Source: Schauerella fraxinea (GTDB lineage Bacteria > Pseudomonadota > Gammaproteobacteria > Burkholderiales > Burkholderiaceae_B). Taken from it: DNA of 64,000 nt. Of the stretch, positions 48,078 through 56,798 are shown one piece after another; positions within the stretch are counted from its first letter, which is position 1; each line of letters starts with the position of its first letter. Position numbers and translations under genes: made by a program. The notes under the pieces were generated by a model. That model was not told the origin of the DNA. It searched no databases and saw nothing but the letters and a program-made list of their open reading frames with translations. The stretch is from positions 124,001-188,000 of the forward strand of contig JAVDKL010000001.1 in NCBI GenBank assembly GCA_030849965.1, read 5' to 3'.

Positions 48078-50144
48078 ATGGCCAAGCAATTTTTCAATCT
48101 GTACGCCCACGGTTTTGTGCGGGTGGCAGTGGGCGTTCCGCAATGCCGGGTCGCCGATCCGGATTTCAATGCGGCTGAAACGATCGCGTTGGCGCGCCAG
48201 GCCCAGGCCGGCGGCGCCGTGTTCGTCGCATTTCCCGAGCTGGGATTGTCGGCGTATTCGTGCGACGACCTGTTTCATCAGCGGGCCTTGCTCGAGGGCT
48301 GCGAGCGGGCGTTGGGCGAGATCCTAACCGCGTCGCGCGAGCTCGACATCGTCATGGTGGTGGGCATGCCCATCTGCGTGGATCATCTGCTGTTCAACTG
48401 CGCAGTCGTGATCTCGCAGGGGCAGGTGCGCGGCGTGGTGCCCAAAAGCTATCTCCCCAATTACGGCGAGTTTTACGAAGCGCGCCAGTTCAGCGCCGCC
48501 GAATGCGCCCGCGCGCGCGAGGTCGTTTTGGCCGGACAGACCGCGCCGTTCGGCGCCGATCTGCTGTTCGACGTGCCGGGCATTCCGCGCTTCACGTTCC
48601 ATGTGGAAATTTGCGAAGACGTGTGGGTGCCGATTCCTCCGTCCTCGTTCGCCGCGTTGGCAGGCGCTACCGTGCTGGTCAATTTGTCCGCTTCCAATAT
48701 CGTGGTGGGCAAGGCCGGTTACCGGCATCAACTGGTGGCGCAGCAATCGGCGCGCTGCCTGGCGGCCTACCTGTACACCTCGGCCGGCCAAGGCGAATCG
48801 TCGACCGACATGGCCTGGGACGGCCAGTCGCTGATCTATGAAAACGGTGAAATGCTGGGCGAATCCGAGCGTTTTTCCAATGAATCGCATCTGCTCTTTG
48901 CCGACGTGGACCTCGAGCGGTTGTCGCACGAGCGCATGCGCCAGACCACCTTCGGGCAGTCGGTACGCGCGCACGGCAACGCGCTCGATCGTTTTCTCAC
49001 GGTCGAAGTGCCGCTGGCGGCTCAAGCGATCGCGCAGCCTTCGTTGCCGCTGAATCGCCGCCTGGCGCGTTTTCCTTATGTGCCGGCCGATACCCGCCAG
49101 CGCGATGCGCGTTGCCGCGAGGTGTACAACATCCAGGTGCAGGCGCTGGTCAAGCGGCTATCGTCAAGCGGCATGTCGAAGGTGGTCATCGGCGTATCGG
49201 GTGGCCTGGATTCGACGCATGCCTTGCTGGTGTGCGCCAAGGCCATGGATGTGCTGGGCTTGCCCCGGTCCAACATCATCGGCATCACCATGCCGGGCTT
49301 TGCCACCAGTTCACGCACGCTGCAACAGGCGCGTACGTTGATGGCGGTGGTGGGCTGCGACGCCAGCGAAATCGATATCCGGCCCAGTTGCCTGCAGATG
49401 CTCAAGGATATCGGCCATCCGGCAGGCGAGGGCGCGAAGCAGTACGACATCACCTTTGAGAACGTACAGGCCGGCGAACGCACCAGTCATTTGTTTCGCA
49501 TTGCCAACTTCAATGGCGCCATCGTGATCGGCACGGGCGACCTGAGCGAGCTGGCGTTGGGCTGGTGCACGTATGGCGTGGGCGACCATATGTCGCACTA
49601 CAGTGTGAATGCCAGCGTGCCCAAAACGCTGATCACGCACCTGGTGCGCTGGATTGCCGAGACGGATGAAATCGGCAGCGCCGGCTCCGAGGTGTTGCTG
49701 GCGGTGCTCGATACCGACATCAGCCCGGAACTGGTGCCCGGTGACGGCACCGATCGCCCCGAGCAAAAAAGCGAACACACGATCGGTCCCTACGAACTCC
49801 AGGATTTTCATCTGTACTACACGCTGCGCTACGGCTTCGTGCCGTCGAAAGTGGCGTTTCTGGCGTATTCCGCCTGGCGCGACCGCACGGCCGGCGAATG
49901 GCCCGAAGGCGAGCATGTGGCGCGCAACGAGTACGATCTGCCCGCCATCAAGCGCAATCTGGCGATTTTCCTGGATCGCTTTTTCCGGACGAGCCAGTTC
50001 AAGCGATCGTGCATGCCCAACGCGCCCAAGGTGGGCACGGGCGGGTCGCTCTCGCCGCGTGGCGACTGGCGCGCACCCAGCGATTCCGAGTCGGTGGTGT
50101 GGCTCAACGAACTCAAAACCGTGCCAGACGAACCCCTGGCCTAA
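48078..50144 (+). CDS. nadE: Glutamine-dependent NAD+ synthetase
   Basis: 688 residues. The N-terminal nitrilase-type glutaminase domain has Glu54 ([10 protein letters not shown]), Lys123 ([13 protein letters not shown]) and Cys179 (EICEDVW). The C-terminal synthetase has the PP-loop [14 protein letters not shown]. Glutamine ammonia is channelled to make NAD from deamido-NAD. I prefer ATG 48078, six bases after AAAGG, to ATG 48057 and ATG 48075. glnB follows 66 bp downstream, so the pair probably responds together to nitrogen. Confidence 0.94.
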   Translation: MAKQFFNLYAHGFVRVAVGVPQCRVADPDFNAAETIALARQAQAGGAVFVAFPELGLSAYSCDDLFHQRALLEGCERALGEILTASRELDIVMVVGMPICVDHLLFNCAVVISQGQVRGVVPKSYLPNYGEFYEARQFSAAECARAREVVLAGQTAPFGADLLFDVPGIPRFTFHVEICEDVWVPIPPSSFAALAGATVLVNLSASNIVVGKAGYRHQLVAQQSARCLAAYLYTSAGQGESSTDMAWDGQSLIYENGEMLGESERFSNESHLLFADVDLERLSHERMRQTTFGQSVRAHGNALDRFLTVEVPLAAQAIAQPSLPLNRRLARFPYVPADTRQRDARCREVYNIQVQALVKRLSSSGMSKVVIGVSGGLDSTHALLVCAKAMDVLGLPRSNIIGITMPGFATSSRTLQQARTLMAVVGCDASEIDIRPSCLQMLKDIGHPAGEGAKQYDITFENVQAGERTSHLFRIANFNGAIVIGTGDLSELALGWCTYGVGDHMSHYSVNASVPKTLITHLVRWIAETDEIGSAGSEVLLAVLDTDISPELVPGDGTDRPEQKSEHTIGPYELQDFHLYYTLRYGFVPSKVAFLAYSAWRDRTAGEWPEGEHVARNEYDLPAIKRNLAIFLDRFFRTSQFKRSCMPNAPKVGTGGSLSPRGDWRAPSDSESVVWLNELKTVPDEPLA

Positions 50145-50210
50145 TTGGCGCTATCCTTTACCTCTATTCATTCGGGTCGCTGTGCCCATCAATAACATCA
50201 GGACGACAAC

Positions 50211-50549
50211 GTGAAACAAGTGACCGCAATCATTAAACCGTTCAAGCTCGACGAGGTGCGCGAAGCGCTGGCCGAGGTGGGCGTAAGCGGCCTCACCGTG
50301 ACGGAAGTCAAAGGATTCGGGCGCCAGAAGGGCCATACCGAGCTGTATCGTGGCGCGGAATACGTGGTCGACTTCCTGCCCAAGATTCGCGTCGAAGTCG
50401 TGTTGCCCGACGATCGGGTAGATGCCGCCATCGACGCGCTGATTGCCGCCGCCCGCACCGGCAAGATCGGCGACGGCAAGATTTTCGTCACCCCGGTCGA
50501 GCGCGCGCTGCGCATCCGTACCGGCGAGATCGATGACGATGCCCTGTAA
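50211..50549 (+). CDS. glnB: Nitrogen regulatory PII protein
   Basis: 112 residues, full length. MKQVTAIIKPFKLDEVREAL begins the fold, and the T-loop GFGRQKGHTELYRGAEY carries Tyr51, the usual uridylylation site. The C-terminal VERALRIRTGE is conserved. It signals nitrogen status by binding 2-oxoglutarate and ATP/ADP and contacting GlnD, GlnE or NtrB. There is no amtB neighbour here, so GlnB rather than GlnK is the better name. Confidence 0.93.
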   Translation: MKQVTAIIKPFKLDEVREALAEVGVSGLTVTEVKGFGRQKGHTELYRGAEYVVDFLPKIRVEVVLPDDRVDAAIDALIAAARTGKIGDGKIFVTPVERALRIRTGEIDDDAL

Positions 50550-50663
50550 GCACTAGGCCGGGTCGCCATGCGTGCGTGGCGGTTTGAGATGCGGGCGCGT
50601 CGTGTTTCCGCTGTATCCGGCTGTGCCCGCATGCCAGTGTGCTTTTCCAGGTGGCTCAGCTTC

Positions 50664-51551
50664 TCAATCGCGCCGTTCGAACACTCGGCCACAGCCTTCG
50701 CGAATGGCGGCCGTAATTTCCTGCCGGGCGTGATCCCGTCGCTCGATCATCGCGATCTGGCGGGGGCCCACGCCGGCCATCTTGGGCAGCGGCATGATGC
50801 GCAGGCCCGGATCGTCTTTCCAGCGGCTGCCATGCAAGAGCGGCAACATGCTGACGCCCACCTCCTGGCGCACCAACGACACCAACGTCTCGATGGCGTT
50901 GAGTTCCAGAAAATCGGGCGGGCTCACGCCCAGCCGTTTGAGCGCCTGCTCGATACGCATGCCCGTACGTTGGCTGCGGTCGAAACGTAAAAACGGATGC
51001 TGGCTCAGCACCTCGACCACGGATTTTTCCGTGGCGTGCGCATGCGCTACCACCACGATGGGCTCTTCATACAATTGCGTCATGCGAATGCTGGCGCGTA
51101 ACCGTCCCGACTGCACGACGATGGCCGCGTCGAGCTCGCCGCCTTCGATCTGGTGCGCAAGCTCGTGCGATTTCCCCGATAGCAGCCGGACGTCGAGTCG
51201 CGGGTGGTTGGCCTTCAACTGCGACACCACCTTCGATAAGCCACCCATGCACGACACGATGGCGCCGATGGCCACCGAGCCGCCAAGCTCGCCCGGCGCG
51301 CCTTTGGGCAGGCGCAGCGCGTCATATTGGTCGAGCAGGGCGCGTACCTCGGGCACCAGCGCCTGGCCGGCACGATTCAACAGCGCCAGCCGGCCGCTAC
51401 GGTCAAAGAGCTCGCGGCCCATTTCCTTCTCGAAGGCGCGCATCTGAAAACTCACGGCAGCCTGCGTCAACGCCACGTGTTCCGCAGCCTCGGAGAAAGA
51501 GCCGTGACGCGCGATCGCCAGGAACGTGCGCATGAAGCGAATGGTACTCAT
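50664..51551 (-). CDS. LysR family transcriptional regulator
   Basis: 295 residues. The HTH is FMRTFLAIARHGSFSEAAEHVALTQAAVSFQM; the substrate-binding domain follows from about residue 90, with the typical EVGVSMLPLL near residue 235. It is divergent from a gamma-glutamyltransferase gene. The 94-bp AT-rich gap has an AAATTAATTT/AAATTGATTT near-dyad, so it probably controls the transferase. The effector is unknown. Confidence 0.88.
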   Translation of the reverse strand: MSTIRFMRTFLAIARHGSFSEAAEHVALTQAAVSFQMRAFEKEMGRELFDRSGRLALLNRAGQALVPEVRALLDQYDALRLPKGAPGELGGSVAIGAIVSCMGGLSKVVSQLKANHPRLDVRLLSGKSHELAHQIEGGELDAAIVVQSGRLRASIRMTQLYEEPIVVVAHAHATEKSVVEVLSQHPFLRFDRSQRTGMRIEQALKRLGVSPPDFLELNAIETLVSLVRQEVGVSMLPLLHGSRWKDDPGLRIMPLPKMAGVGPRQIAMIERRDHARQEITAAIREGCGRVFERRD

Positions 51552-51592
51552 AAATTAATTTTGTAAGTCGGATAAATAAGCCAAATTGATTT
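51552..51592. promoter_or_regulatory. AT-rich near-dyad in LysR/GGT gap
   Basis: AAATTAATTT (51552-51561) and AAATTGATTT (51583-51592) are nearly inverted copies (one mismatch) 21 bp apart. They lie within a rare AT-rich stretch between the divergent LysR and transferase genes. A LysR binding region is likely; exact site uncertain. Confidence 0.35.
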
Positions 51593-51645
51593 AATCACGA
51601 TCGCGGCTTACCGTGTCGCCTTGCTCAACTGACTGCGTGAACGCC

Positions 51646-53274
51646 ATGAAAGCCTTCGATTGGAACAATCCCTATCCGTCGGTTCGGATTCCGACCTTTG
51701 CCCGCAACGTCGTTTCGACCTCGCATCCGCTGGCGGCGCAGGCCGGTTTGCGCATTCTGCTCAAGGGCGGCAACGCCGTCGACGCTGCGATCGCCACGGC
51801 GGCGACCATGACGCTGGTTGAGCCCGTGTCCAATGGCTTGGGTAGCGATTGCTTTGCCATCGTCTGGGACGGCAAGAAACTGCATGGCTTGAATTCGTCA
51901 GGCGTGGCGCCGGCGGCCTGGAACGTCGAGTACTTCAAAAGCAAGTATGGCGTGAACGACCAAGGCTTGGCCAATCAGCCCAAGCGCGGCTGGGACAGCG
52001 TCACGGTGCCGGGTGCGGTTGCCGGCTGGGCTGCACTGCACGAAAAATTGGGCAAGCTGCCGTTCGCCGAACTGTTTGAACCCGCCATCGAGATCGCCGA
52101 GCGCGGCTACGCCGTGCCGCCCGTGGTGGCGCACAAGTGGGAAGCGGCTGCCGCCGAGTTGAAAGATCAGCCCGGATACGCCGAAGCGTTCATGCCCGAC
52201 GGCCGTGCACCGGCTGTGGGCGAGCATTTCCGTTTGCCGGCTGCTGCTTACGCCTTGCGCCGCATTGCCGAGTCGAAGGGCCGTGACTTCTACGAGGGCG
52301 AGCTGGCCGAGAAGATCGCGGCGTTTTCCAAGCAGCATGGCGGTGCCATGACCCTGGACGATCTGCGCAATTACCAGCCCGAGTGGGTCGAACCCATTTC
52401 ACGTCAATACCGCGGCTATGCCCTGCATGAAATCCCGCCGAACGGTCAAGGGATCGCGGCGCTGATCGCGTTGGGCATTCTGGAGCGTTTCGATCTGGCG
52501 TCGATGCCGCTGGATTCGGCACAGTCGCAGCACGTGCAGATCGAAGCGATGAAGTTGGCGTTTGCAGATTTGTACGCCTACGTGGCCGACCCGCGCAGCA
52601 TGTCGGTCACGCCGGCGCAGATGTTGAACGACGCGTATCTCGACAGCCGCGCCAAGCTGATCGATCTGTCGCGTGCCAGCCAGGTCACGGCTGGCCGTCC
52701 GGACGCCGGCGGCACGATCTATCTCACGGCAGCCGATGAAAGCGGCATGATGATCTCGTTCATCCAGTCCAATTACATGGGATTCGGTTCGGGCGTGGTC
52801 GTGCCGGGCACCGGCATCAGCCTGCAAAACCGGGGTGTGGGTTTTTCGATGGATCCCAAGTCGGCCAACGTGGTCGAAGGCGGCAAGCGGCCGTTCCACA
52901 CCATCATCCCGGGCTTCCTCACGCGCGACGGCAAGCCGGTGATGAGCTTTGGTGTGATGGGCGGCGACATGCAGCCGCAAGGCCATCTGCAAACGGTGGT
53001 GCGCATGCTCGACTACCACCAGCAGCCGCAGGCCGCATGCTGCGCGCCGCGCTGGAAGGTTAATCGCGATTACACGCTCGACGTGGAAGCGGCAATGTCG
53101 CCCGAAACGGTGGCCGGCCTGAAGGCGATGGGGCATCAATTGAAATCGGTGGCCGATCCCTACATGGACTTCGGCGCCGGTCAGTTCATCTGGCGCATGT
53201 CGCCCGATGACGCCGACCGCGGCTATGTGGCGGCCAGCGACAGCCGCCGCGACGGCCAGGCTGTGGGCTTCTAA
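51646..53274 (+). CDS. Gamma-glutamyltransferase family protein (YwrD-like)
   Basis: 542 residues of the GGT fold. The candidate nucleophile Thr is in GGTIYLTAADESG, followed by SNYMGFGSGVVVPGTGISLQNRG and FGVMGGDMQPQGHLQ. No signal peptide is seen, so it is probably cytoplasmic, unlike E. coli Ggt. The two halves would be produced by self-cleavage before that Thr. It is a second GGT in this window, from a different subgroup than the one at 34536-36299. It is divergent from a LysR gene. Confidence 0.87.
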   Translation: MKAFDWNNPYPSVRIPTFARNVVSTSHPLAAQAGLRILLKGGNAVDAAIATAATMTLVEPVSNGLGSDCFAIVWDGKKLHGLNSSGVAPAAWNVEYFKSKYGVNDQGLANQPKRGWDSVTVPGAVAGWAALHEKLGKLPFAELFEPAIEIAERGYAVPPVVAHKWEAAAAELKDQPGYAEAFMPDGRAPAVGEHFRLPAAAYALRRIAESKGRDFYEGELAEKIAAFSKQHGGAMTLDDLRNYQPEWVEPISRQYRGYALHEIPPNGQGIAALIALGILERFDLASMPLDSAQSQHVQIEAMKLAFADLYAYVADPRSMSVTPAQMLNDAYLDSRAKLIDLSRASQVTAGRPDAGGTIYLTAADESGMMISFIQSNYMGFGSGVVVPGTGISLQNRGVGFSMDPKSANVVEGGKRPFHTIIPGFLTRDGKPVMSFGVMGGDMQPQGHLQTVVRMLDYHQQPQAACCAPRWKVNRDYTLDVEAAMSPETVAGLKAMGHQLKSVADPYMDFGAGQFIWRMSPDDADRGYVAASDSRRDGQAVGF

Positions 53275-53345
53275 ACCCGGTCCTGCTGTCGGCGTCTGCT
53301 GCGCCTTTCGCAGGCCGGCAGGCGCTGCCGCAATACCGATGACGC

Positions 53346-53373
53346 ACGCGCCGACAGGCGCGTTCGTCGTTTG
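53346..53373 (+). terminator. Probable terminator after the gamma-glutamyltransferase
   Basis: Stem ACGCGCC (53346-53352), loop GACA, GGCGCGT (53357-53363), then TTCGTCGTTT. A 7-bp GC-rich stem with a modest T tail about 75 bp after the stop codon. Confidence 0.45.
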
Positions 53374-53424
53374 GCAGCGGCCTTCGGTATGATGGCGGCC
53401 TTTGCGACCCTAACGATTCAGCTC

Positions 53425-53961
53425 ATGGCCCTGCGCGCAACCATCTACAAAACCGAACTCAACGTCGCCGATACCGACAGGCATTACTACGCGAGTCATG
53501 CCCTGACGATCGCACGCCATCCGTCGGAAACCGATCTGCGCATGATGGTGCGGTTGCTTGCGTTCGCCTTGCATGCCGACGAGTCGCTGGCCTTCACCAA
53601 GGGCTTGAGCGACGTCGACGAGCCCGATATCTGGAAGAAGGATCTCACCGGTGCGATCGACTTGTGGATCGAGGTCGGTCAGCCCGAAGAGCGTCGCATC
53701 CTCAAGGCATGCGGTCGTGCCGATCAGGTCGTGATCTATTGCTATGGCGGCCACGCCAGCGAAATCTGGTGGGCGGGCGTGCGCGGCAAGCTCGAGCGCA
53801 TGCGCAATCTCAAGGTGTACGGATTGCCGCAACACGCCGTCAACACGCTCGCCAGCCTAGCCACGCGAACGATGTCGCTCGATGTAAACATTTCGGATCA
53901 GTCGGCCTTCGTATCGAACGATCAAGGATCGGTCACGATTGAGCCGGAAGTCTGGCGTTAA
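53425..53961 (+). CDS. yaeQ: YaeQ family protein
   Basis: 178 residues. It starts MALRATIYKTELNVADTDRHYYASHALTIARHPSETDLRMMVRL-like, followed by DIWKKDLTGAIDLWIEVGQP, the family's conserved PD-(D/E)XK-related region with Asp, Glu and Lys, and a C-terminal QSAFVSNDQGSVTIEPEVW. YaeQ is a small soluble protein of uncertain role once linked to suppression of RfaH loss in E. coli. ATG 53425 matches the family start; upstream extension is not conserved. Confidence 0.87.
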   Translation: MALRATIYKTELNVADTDRHYYASHALTIARHPSETDLRMMVRLLAFALHADESLAFTKGLSDVDEPDIWKKDLTGAIDLWIEVGQPEERRILKACGRADQVVIYCYGGHASEIWWAGVRGKLERMRNLKVYGLPQHAVNTLASLATRTMSLDVNISDQSAFVSNDQGSVTIEPEVWR

Positions 53962-54005
53962 GCCGGGGTCATGTTTTCGTACTTCGTGTGAGCGCCGGGG
54001 TTCGG

Positions 54006-54066
54006 GTCAACCGTTCAAGTCGACCGTTCGAGTCAACCGTTCGAACCAACGTTTGAACCAACGTTC
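54006..54066. repeat. Short 12-13 bp tandem repeats at the DUF2254 3' end
   Basis: GTCAACCGTTCAA, GTCGACCGTTCGA and GTCAACCGTTCGA follow at 13-bp spacing from 54006, then AACCAACGTTTG and AACCAACGTTCA at 12 bp. The array spans the stop codon (54033) of the DUF2254 gene and encodes its terminal VNVGSNVGSN. Slipped-strand expansion is likely. Confidence 0.65.
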
Positions 54067-55349
54067 ACGCCGACATGCTCGGCCACCTCGCGTAGCCGCG
54101 CCAGATCCACTTCCATCGTGAGCACCTGCTGCGCGCGTGCGACTGCGAGGGCACTGTGCGCCAGCGCGCAACGCCGGAATTCGGGATGGGGCGCCCGCGC
54201 CAGCACCGCCAATGCCTTCTGCAGTTTGATGCCCACTTCGAGATTGCCCGCGCCGTAATGGGCAACGGGCGTAAAGGCATCGTCGAACAGATCGTCGATG
54301 GCGATGGGCGGCAGGTAGACGTCGGGGTACCGCACTTGGGTGGCGCGCGGATAAGGCTGCGCGTCCATTGCCGTATTGGCGTGGTTCGACCAGACCATCA
54401 TCAACCGCGTCAGGCGGCCGACGATATCGATGGCGGTGCCGGGATCGTTGGTCGCCGGCGACAGGGCGCGCGAGGCCACCTCGGTCAACACGCACAGCCC
54501 AAAACGCGGATCCTGATCGAATGACCGTGCCGCGCCCAGCGTAAACGCCTGCTCGACAGCTTTGCGATCCTCGTCATTCAGTGGCGCCACGCAGGTCACG
54601 ATCGGTTTGAAGGGATCGACGAAGGCGCCGGGGCGAATCTGCACCCGGATCGGCGTACCCACGCGTTGCGCCACGTCCTGCAGGGCACGCACATCGATAT
54701 GCTGTACGTAACCGACTTCAAGCGCGCAGATCGCGTGGCTGCTGCTTGCGCCAGCCAGGGCAGGATCGTCGGCCTGCAGCGGCATGGCGCCCAGGCAGGG
54801 CGACTGGCGTTCGGCCTGCGCCGATTCCGTCGCTGCGCGTTCGATGCGCTCGGTGGTTTCACCCAGGCGGCCGAATGACGACACATGATCGATCCAGCGC
54901 AACAGGGTAACCACGATCAGCAGCACGACGCCTATCGTGACCACGAACAGCACCACCCGGCCGGCGTTGCCGTATACCCCCGAACTCAACGCGATCAGTC
55001 CTACCAGGCTGAAGAGAAAGGAGCCGATGAAGGTGGCCAGCATATTTTGCGTGGACGAGTCTTCCATGAGCAGCTTGATCGCGCGCGGCGTCACGTTGCT
55101 GGCCGCGCCGCCGTAGGCCGAGACCAACGTACTCACCGAAAACGTGGTCACCGCCAGCATGCTGGAAGCCAGGATGGTGAGAATCTTGTCGACCGCATCG
55201 GCGCCGACGCGCGCCGGGATGTCTTCGGGGATATAGGGTTTGATCAGGAGCGCTGCCAGCGCCGTCACCACCGCCAGAATCGAGAATGCCGTGGCGCGAA
55301 ACCACAGCTTGCGTGTCATCTGGATCAACAGCCATTGCCAGCGGGTCAT
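54033..55349 (-). CDS. DUF2254 family membrane protein
   Basis: 438 residues with four predicted membrane segments (near 15-38, 58-80, 103-125 and 130-150) and a large soluble C-terminal part. Family-typical stretches are LASSMLAVTTFSVSTLVSAY, EVGYVQHIDVRAL, and SPATNDPGTAIDIVGRL. Function is unknown. The last residues (VGSNVGSNG) come from a short tandem repeat. ubiC lies 3 bp upstream, so the two are co-transcribed. Confidence 0.86.
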   Translation of the reverse strand: MTRWQWLLIQMTRKLWFRATAFSILAVVTALAALLIKPYIPEDIPARVGADAVDKILTILASSMLAVTTFSVSTLVSAYGGAASNVTPRAIKLLMEDSSTQNMLATFIGSFLFSLVGLIALSSGVYGNAGRVVLFVVTIGVVLLIVVTLLRWIDHVSSFGRLGETTERIERAATESAQAERQSPCLGAMPLQADDPALAGASSSHAICALEVGYVQHIDVRALQDVAQRVGTPIRVQIRPGAFVDPFKPIVTCVAPLNDEDRKAVEQAFTLGAARSFDQDPRFGLCVLTEVASRALSPATNDPGTAIDIVGRLTRLMMVWSNHANTAMDAQPYPRATQVRYPDVYLPPIAIDDLFDDAFTPVAHYGAGNLEVGIKLQKALAVLARAPHPEFRRCALAHSALAVARAQQVLTMEVDLARLREVAEHVGVNVGSNVGSNG

Positions 55350-55352
55350 GAA

Positions 55353-55976
55353 TTACGCTCGATGCCAAAAAGGCGGTAGGAAACACTCGGCCACCATCAA
55401 GGGTTGCCCCAGGCGCCAGAATACCGACCGCCGCGCAAGCCAAGGCGCGGCTTGGGCCGCCCAGGGCGTGGCGATATGCCGGGCCGCCAGCGCGGCGAGT
55501 GCGGTGTGAACGGTGCCGTGAAGCGGCGTAAAGCGATCGAGCGCCCGGGTGGTGAACGCGGAGCGCGTGACCCCGGCATCGTGATAGAGCATGTCGGCCA
55601 AGGGGCGCGTACGCAGGCGACGCATGCCTTGCCAGGCGCCGTGCGAGGCCAGAAGCGGCGTCAGGCTGCGCGCCACCACCGCCGGGATGCCGTCGACCAG
55701 CATGATGACTTCGCGCACCCACACCGGCGAGGCCACCGGCAGGCCGATCGCGGGCGCTTCATCGCGTGTGAGGCCGGCGGCGTGCTCGCTGAGCACGGCG
55801 AGTTCCACCCGACCCAATCCGCGCAAGCCCACCGTCAAGGCCCCCGGACGGGTCAGCCAATATCGTTCGGCCGGGGTGCGGCGTGGCGTGACCGCGTCAC
55901 GCCACGGCTGCCGCGCGGGCGATTGCATGATTTCGTACGAGCGGGACACGGAAAGCGCAGGGTTCAGCAAAGTCAT
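55353..55976 (-). CDS. ubiC: Chorismate-pyruvate lyase
   Basis: 207 residues. It converts chorismate to 4-hydroxybenzoate and pyruvate, the first step of ubiquinone synthesis. The UbiC features are ARSLTP (product-binding Arg), the RPLADMLYHD segment, and the C-terminal RRSVFWRLGQPLMVAECFLP, with the catalytic Glu. The start at 55976 leaves a 45-residue leader before the conserved part, longer than in E. coli UbiC, so an internal ATG is possible. A DUF2254 gene follows 3 bp away. Confidence 0.82.
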   Translation of the reverse strand: MTLLNPALSVSRSYEIMQSPARQPWRDAVTPRRTPAERYWLTRPGALTVGLRGLGRVELAVLSEHAAGLTRDEAPAIGLPVASPVWVREVIMLVDGIPAVVARSLTPLLASHGAWQGMRRLRTRPLADMLYHDAGVTRSAFTTRALDRFTPLHGTVHTALAALAARHIATPWAAQAAPWLARRSVFWRLGQPLMVAECFLPPFWHRA

Positions 55977-56063
55977 GGCTGCGTATTATCCCGAAATCCG
56001 GGATTGCCGGGCATAAACCACACGGGAAGGCGTTAACATCGTGTTTGTATGTTGGTGGCGGCA

Positions 56064-56792
56064 ATGGAAAAAGTACGAATATCCAAATTGATGTCCGAGC
56101 GCGGACTCTGTTCACGGCGCGAAGCGGACGACTATATCGAACGGGGCTGGGTGCGTGTCGACGGCGAAGTCGCCACGCTCGGCGAACGCGCGTTTCCCAC
56201 TCAGGAAATCACGCTGGAGCGGGCGGCGCAAACGCGTCAAACCGCACGCGTAACCATCCTCATCCACAAGCCCATGGGCATCGTGTCGGGGCAGGCCGAG
56301 AAGGGCTACACGCCCGCAGTGGCGCTGATCGACGCCAAGAGCCGGTCGGCCACGGATCGCGCCAAGCTGCGATTCGAAGCCGCGCACCGCCAGGGGCTGG
56401 CCGTGGCAGGCCGCCTGGATATCGATTCGACCGGGCTGCTGGTGCTCACGCAGGATGGACGCATCGCCAAGCATCTGATCGGCGAAACCTCGCCGGTCGA
56501 AAAAGAATATCTGGTGCGCGTCTCCGGGCAGCTCAAGGCCGAAGGCCTGGCCTTGCTCAACCACGGCTTGACGCTTGACGACAAGCCGCTCAAACCCGCG
56601 AAGGTGCGCTGGCAGAACTCGGACCAGTTGCAGTTCGTGCTGCAGGAAGGGCGCAAGCGCCAGATTCGTCGCATGTGCGAGCTCGTGGGCCTGAAGGTGG
56701 TCGGTTTGAAGCGGGTGCGCATCGGGCGGGTCGGCCTGGGCGATCTGCCTGTGGGGCAGTGGCGTTATCTGCGCGACGATGAGCAGTTCTAG
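56064..56792 (+). CDS. RsuA/RluB/RluF-type rRNA pseudouridine synthase
   Basis: 242 residues. An S4 RNA-binding domain ([24 protein letters not shown]) precedes the catalytic domain with [13 protein letters not shown], where Asp is the nucleophile. [11 protein letters not shown] and the C-terminal LPVGQWRYL also match. It is closest by eye to RluF, modifying 23S rRNA and perhaps tRNA, though RluB is possible. ATG 56064 follows GGTGG; ATG 56049 would add five residues. The kinase gene starts 7 bp after its stop. Confidence 0.87.
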   Translation: MEKVRISKLMSERGLCSRREADDYIERGWVRVDGEVATLGERAFPTQEITLERAAQTRQTARVTILIHKPMGIVSGQAEKGYTPAVALIDAKSRSATDRAKLRFEAAHRQGLAVAGRLDIDSTGLLVLTQDGRIAKHLIGETSPVEKEYLVRVSGQLKAEGLALLNHGLTLDDKPLKPAKVRWQNSDQLQFVLQEGRKRQIRRMCELVGLKVVGLKRVRIGRVGLGDLPVGQWRYLRDDEQF

Positions 56793-56798
56793 TTCGTC

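Noticed and set aside
50564-50632. Two dyads after glnB (CGCCA/TGGCG and ATGCGGGC/GCCCGCAT)
   Set aside because: Stems are short or widely spaced and lack a convincing T tract; they may be chance in GC-rich DNA.
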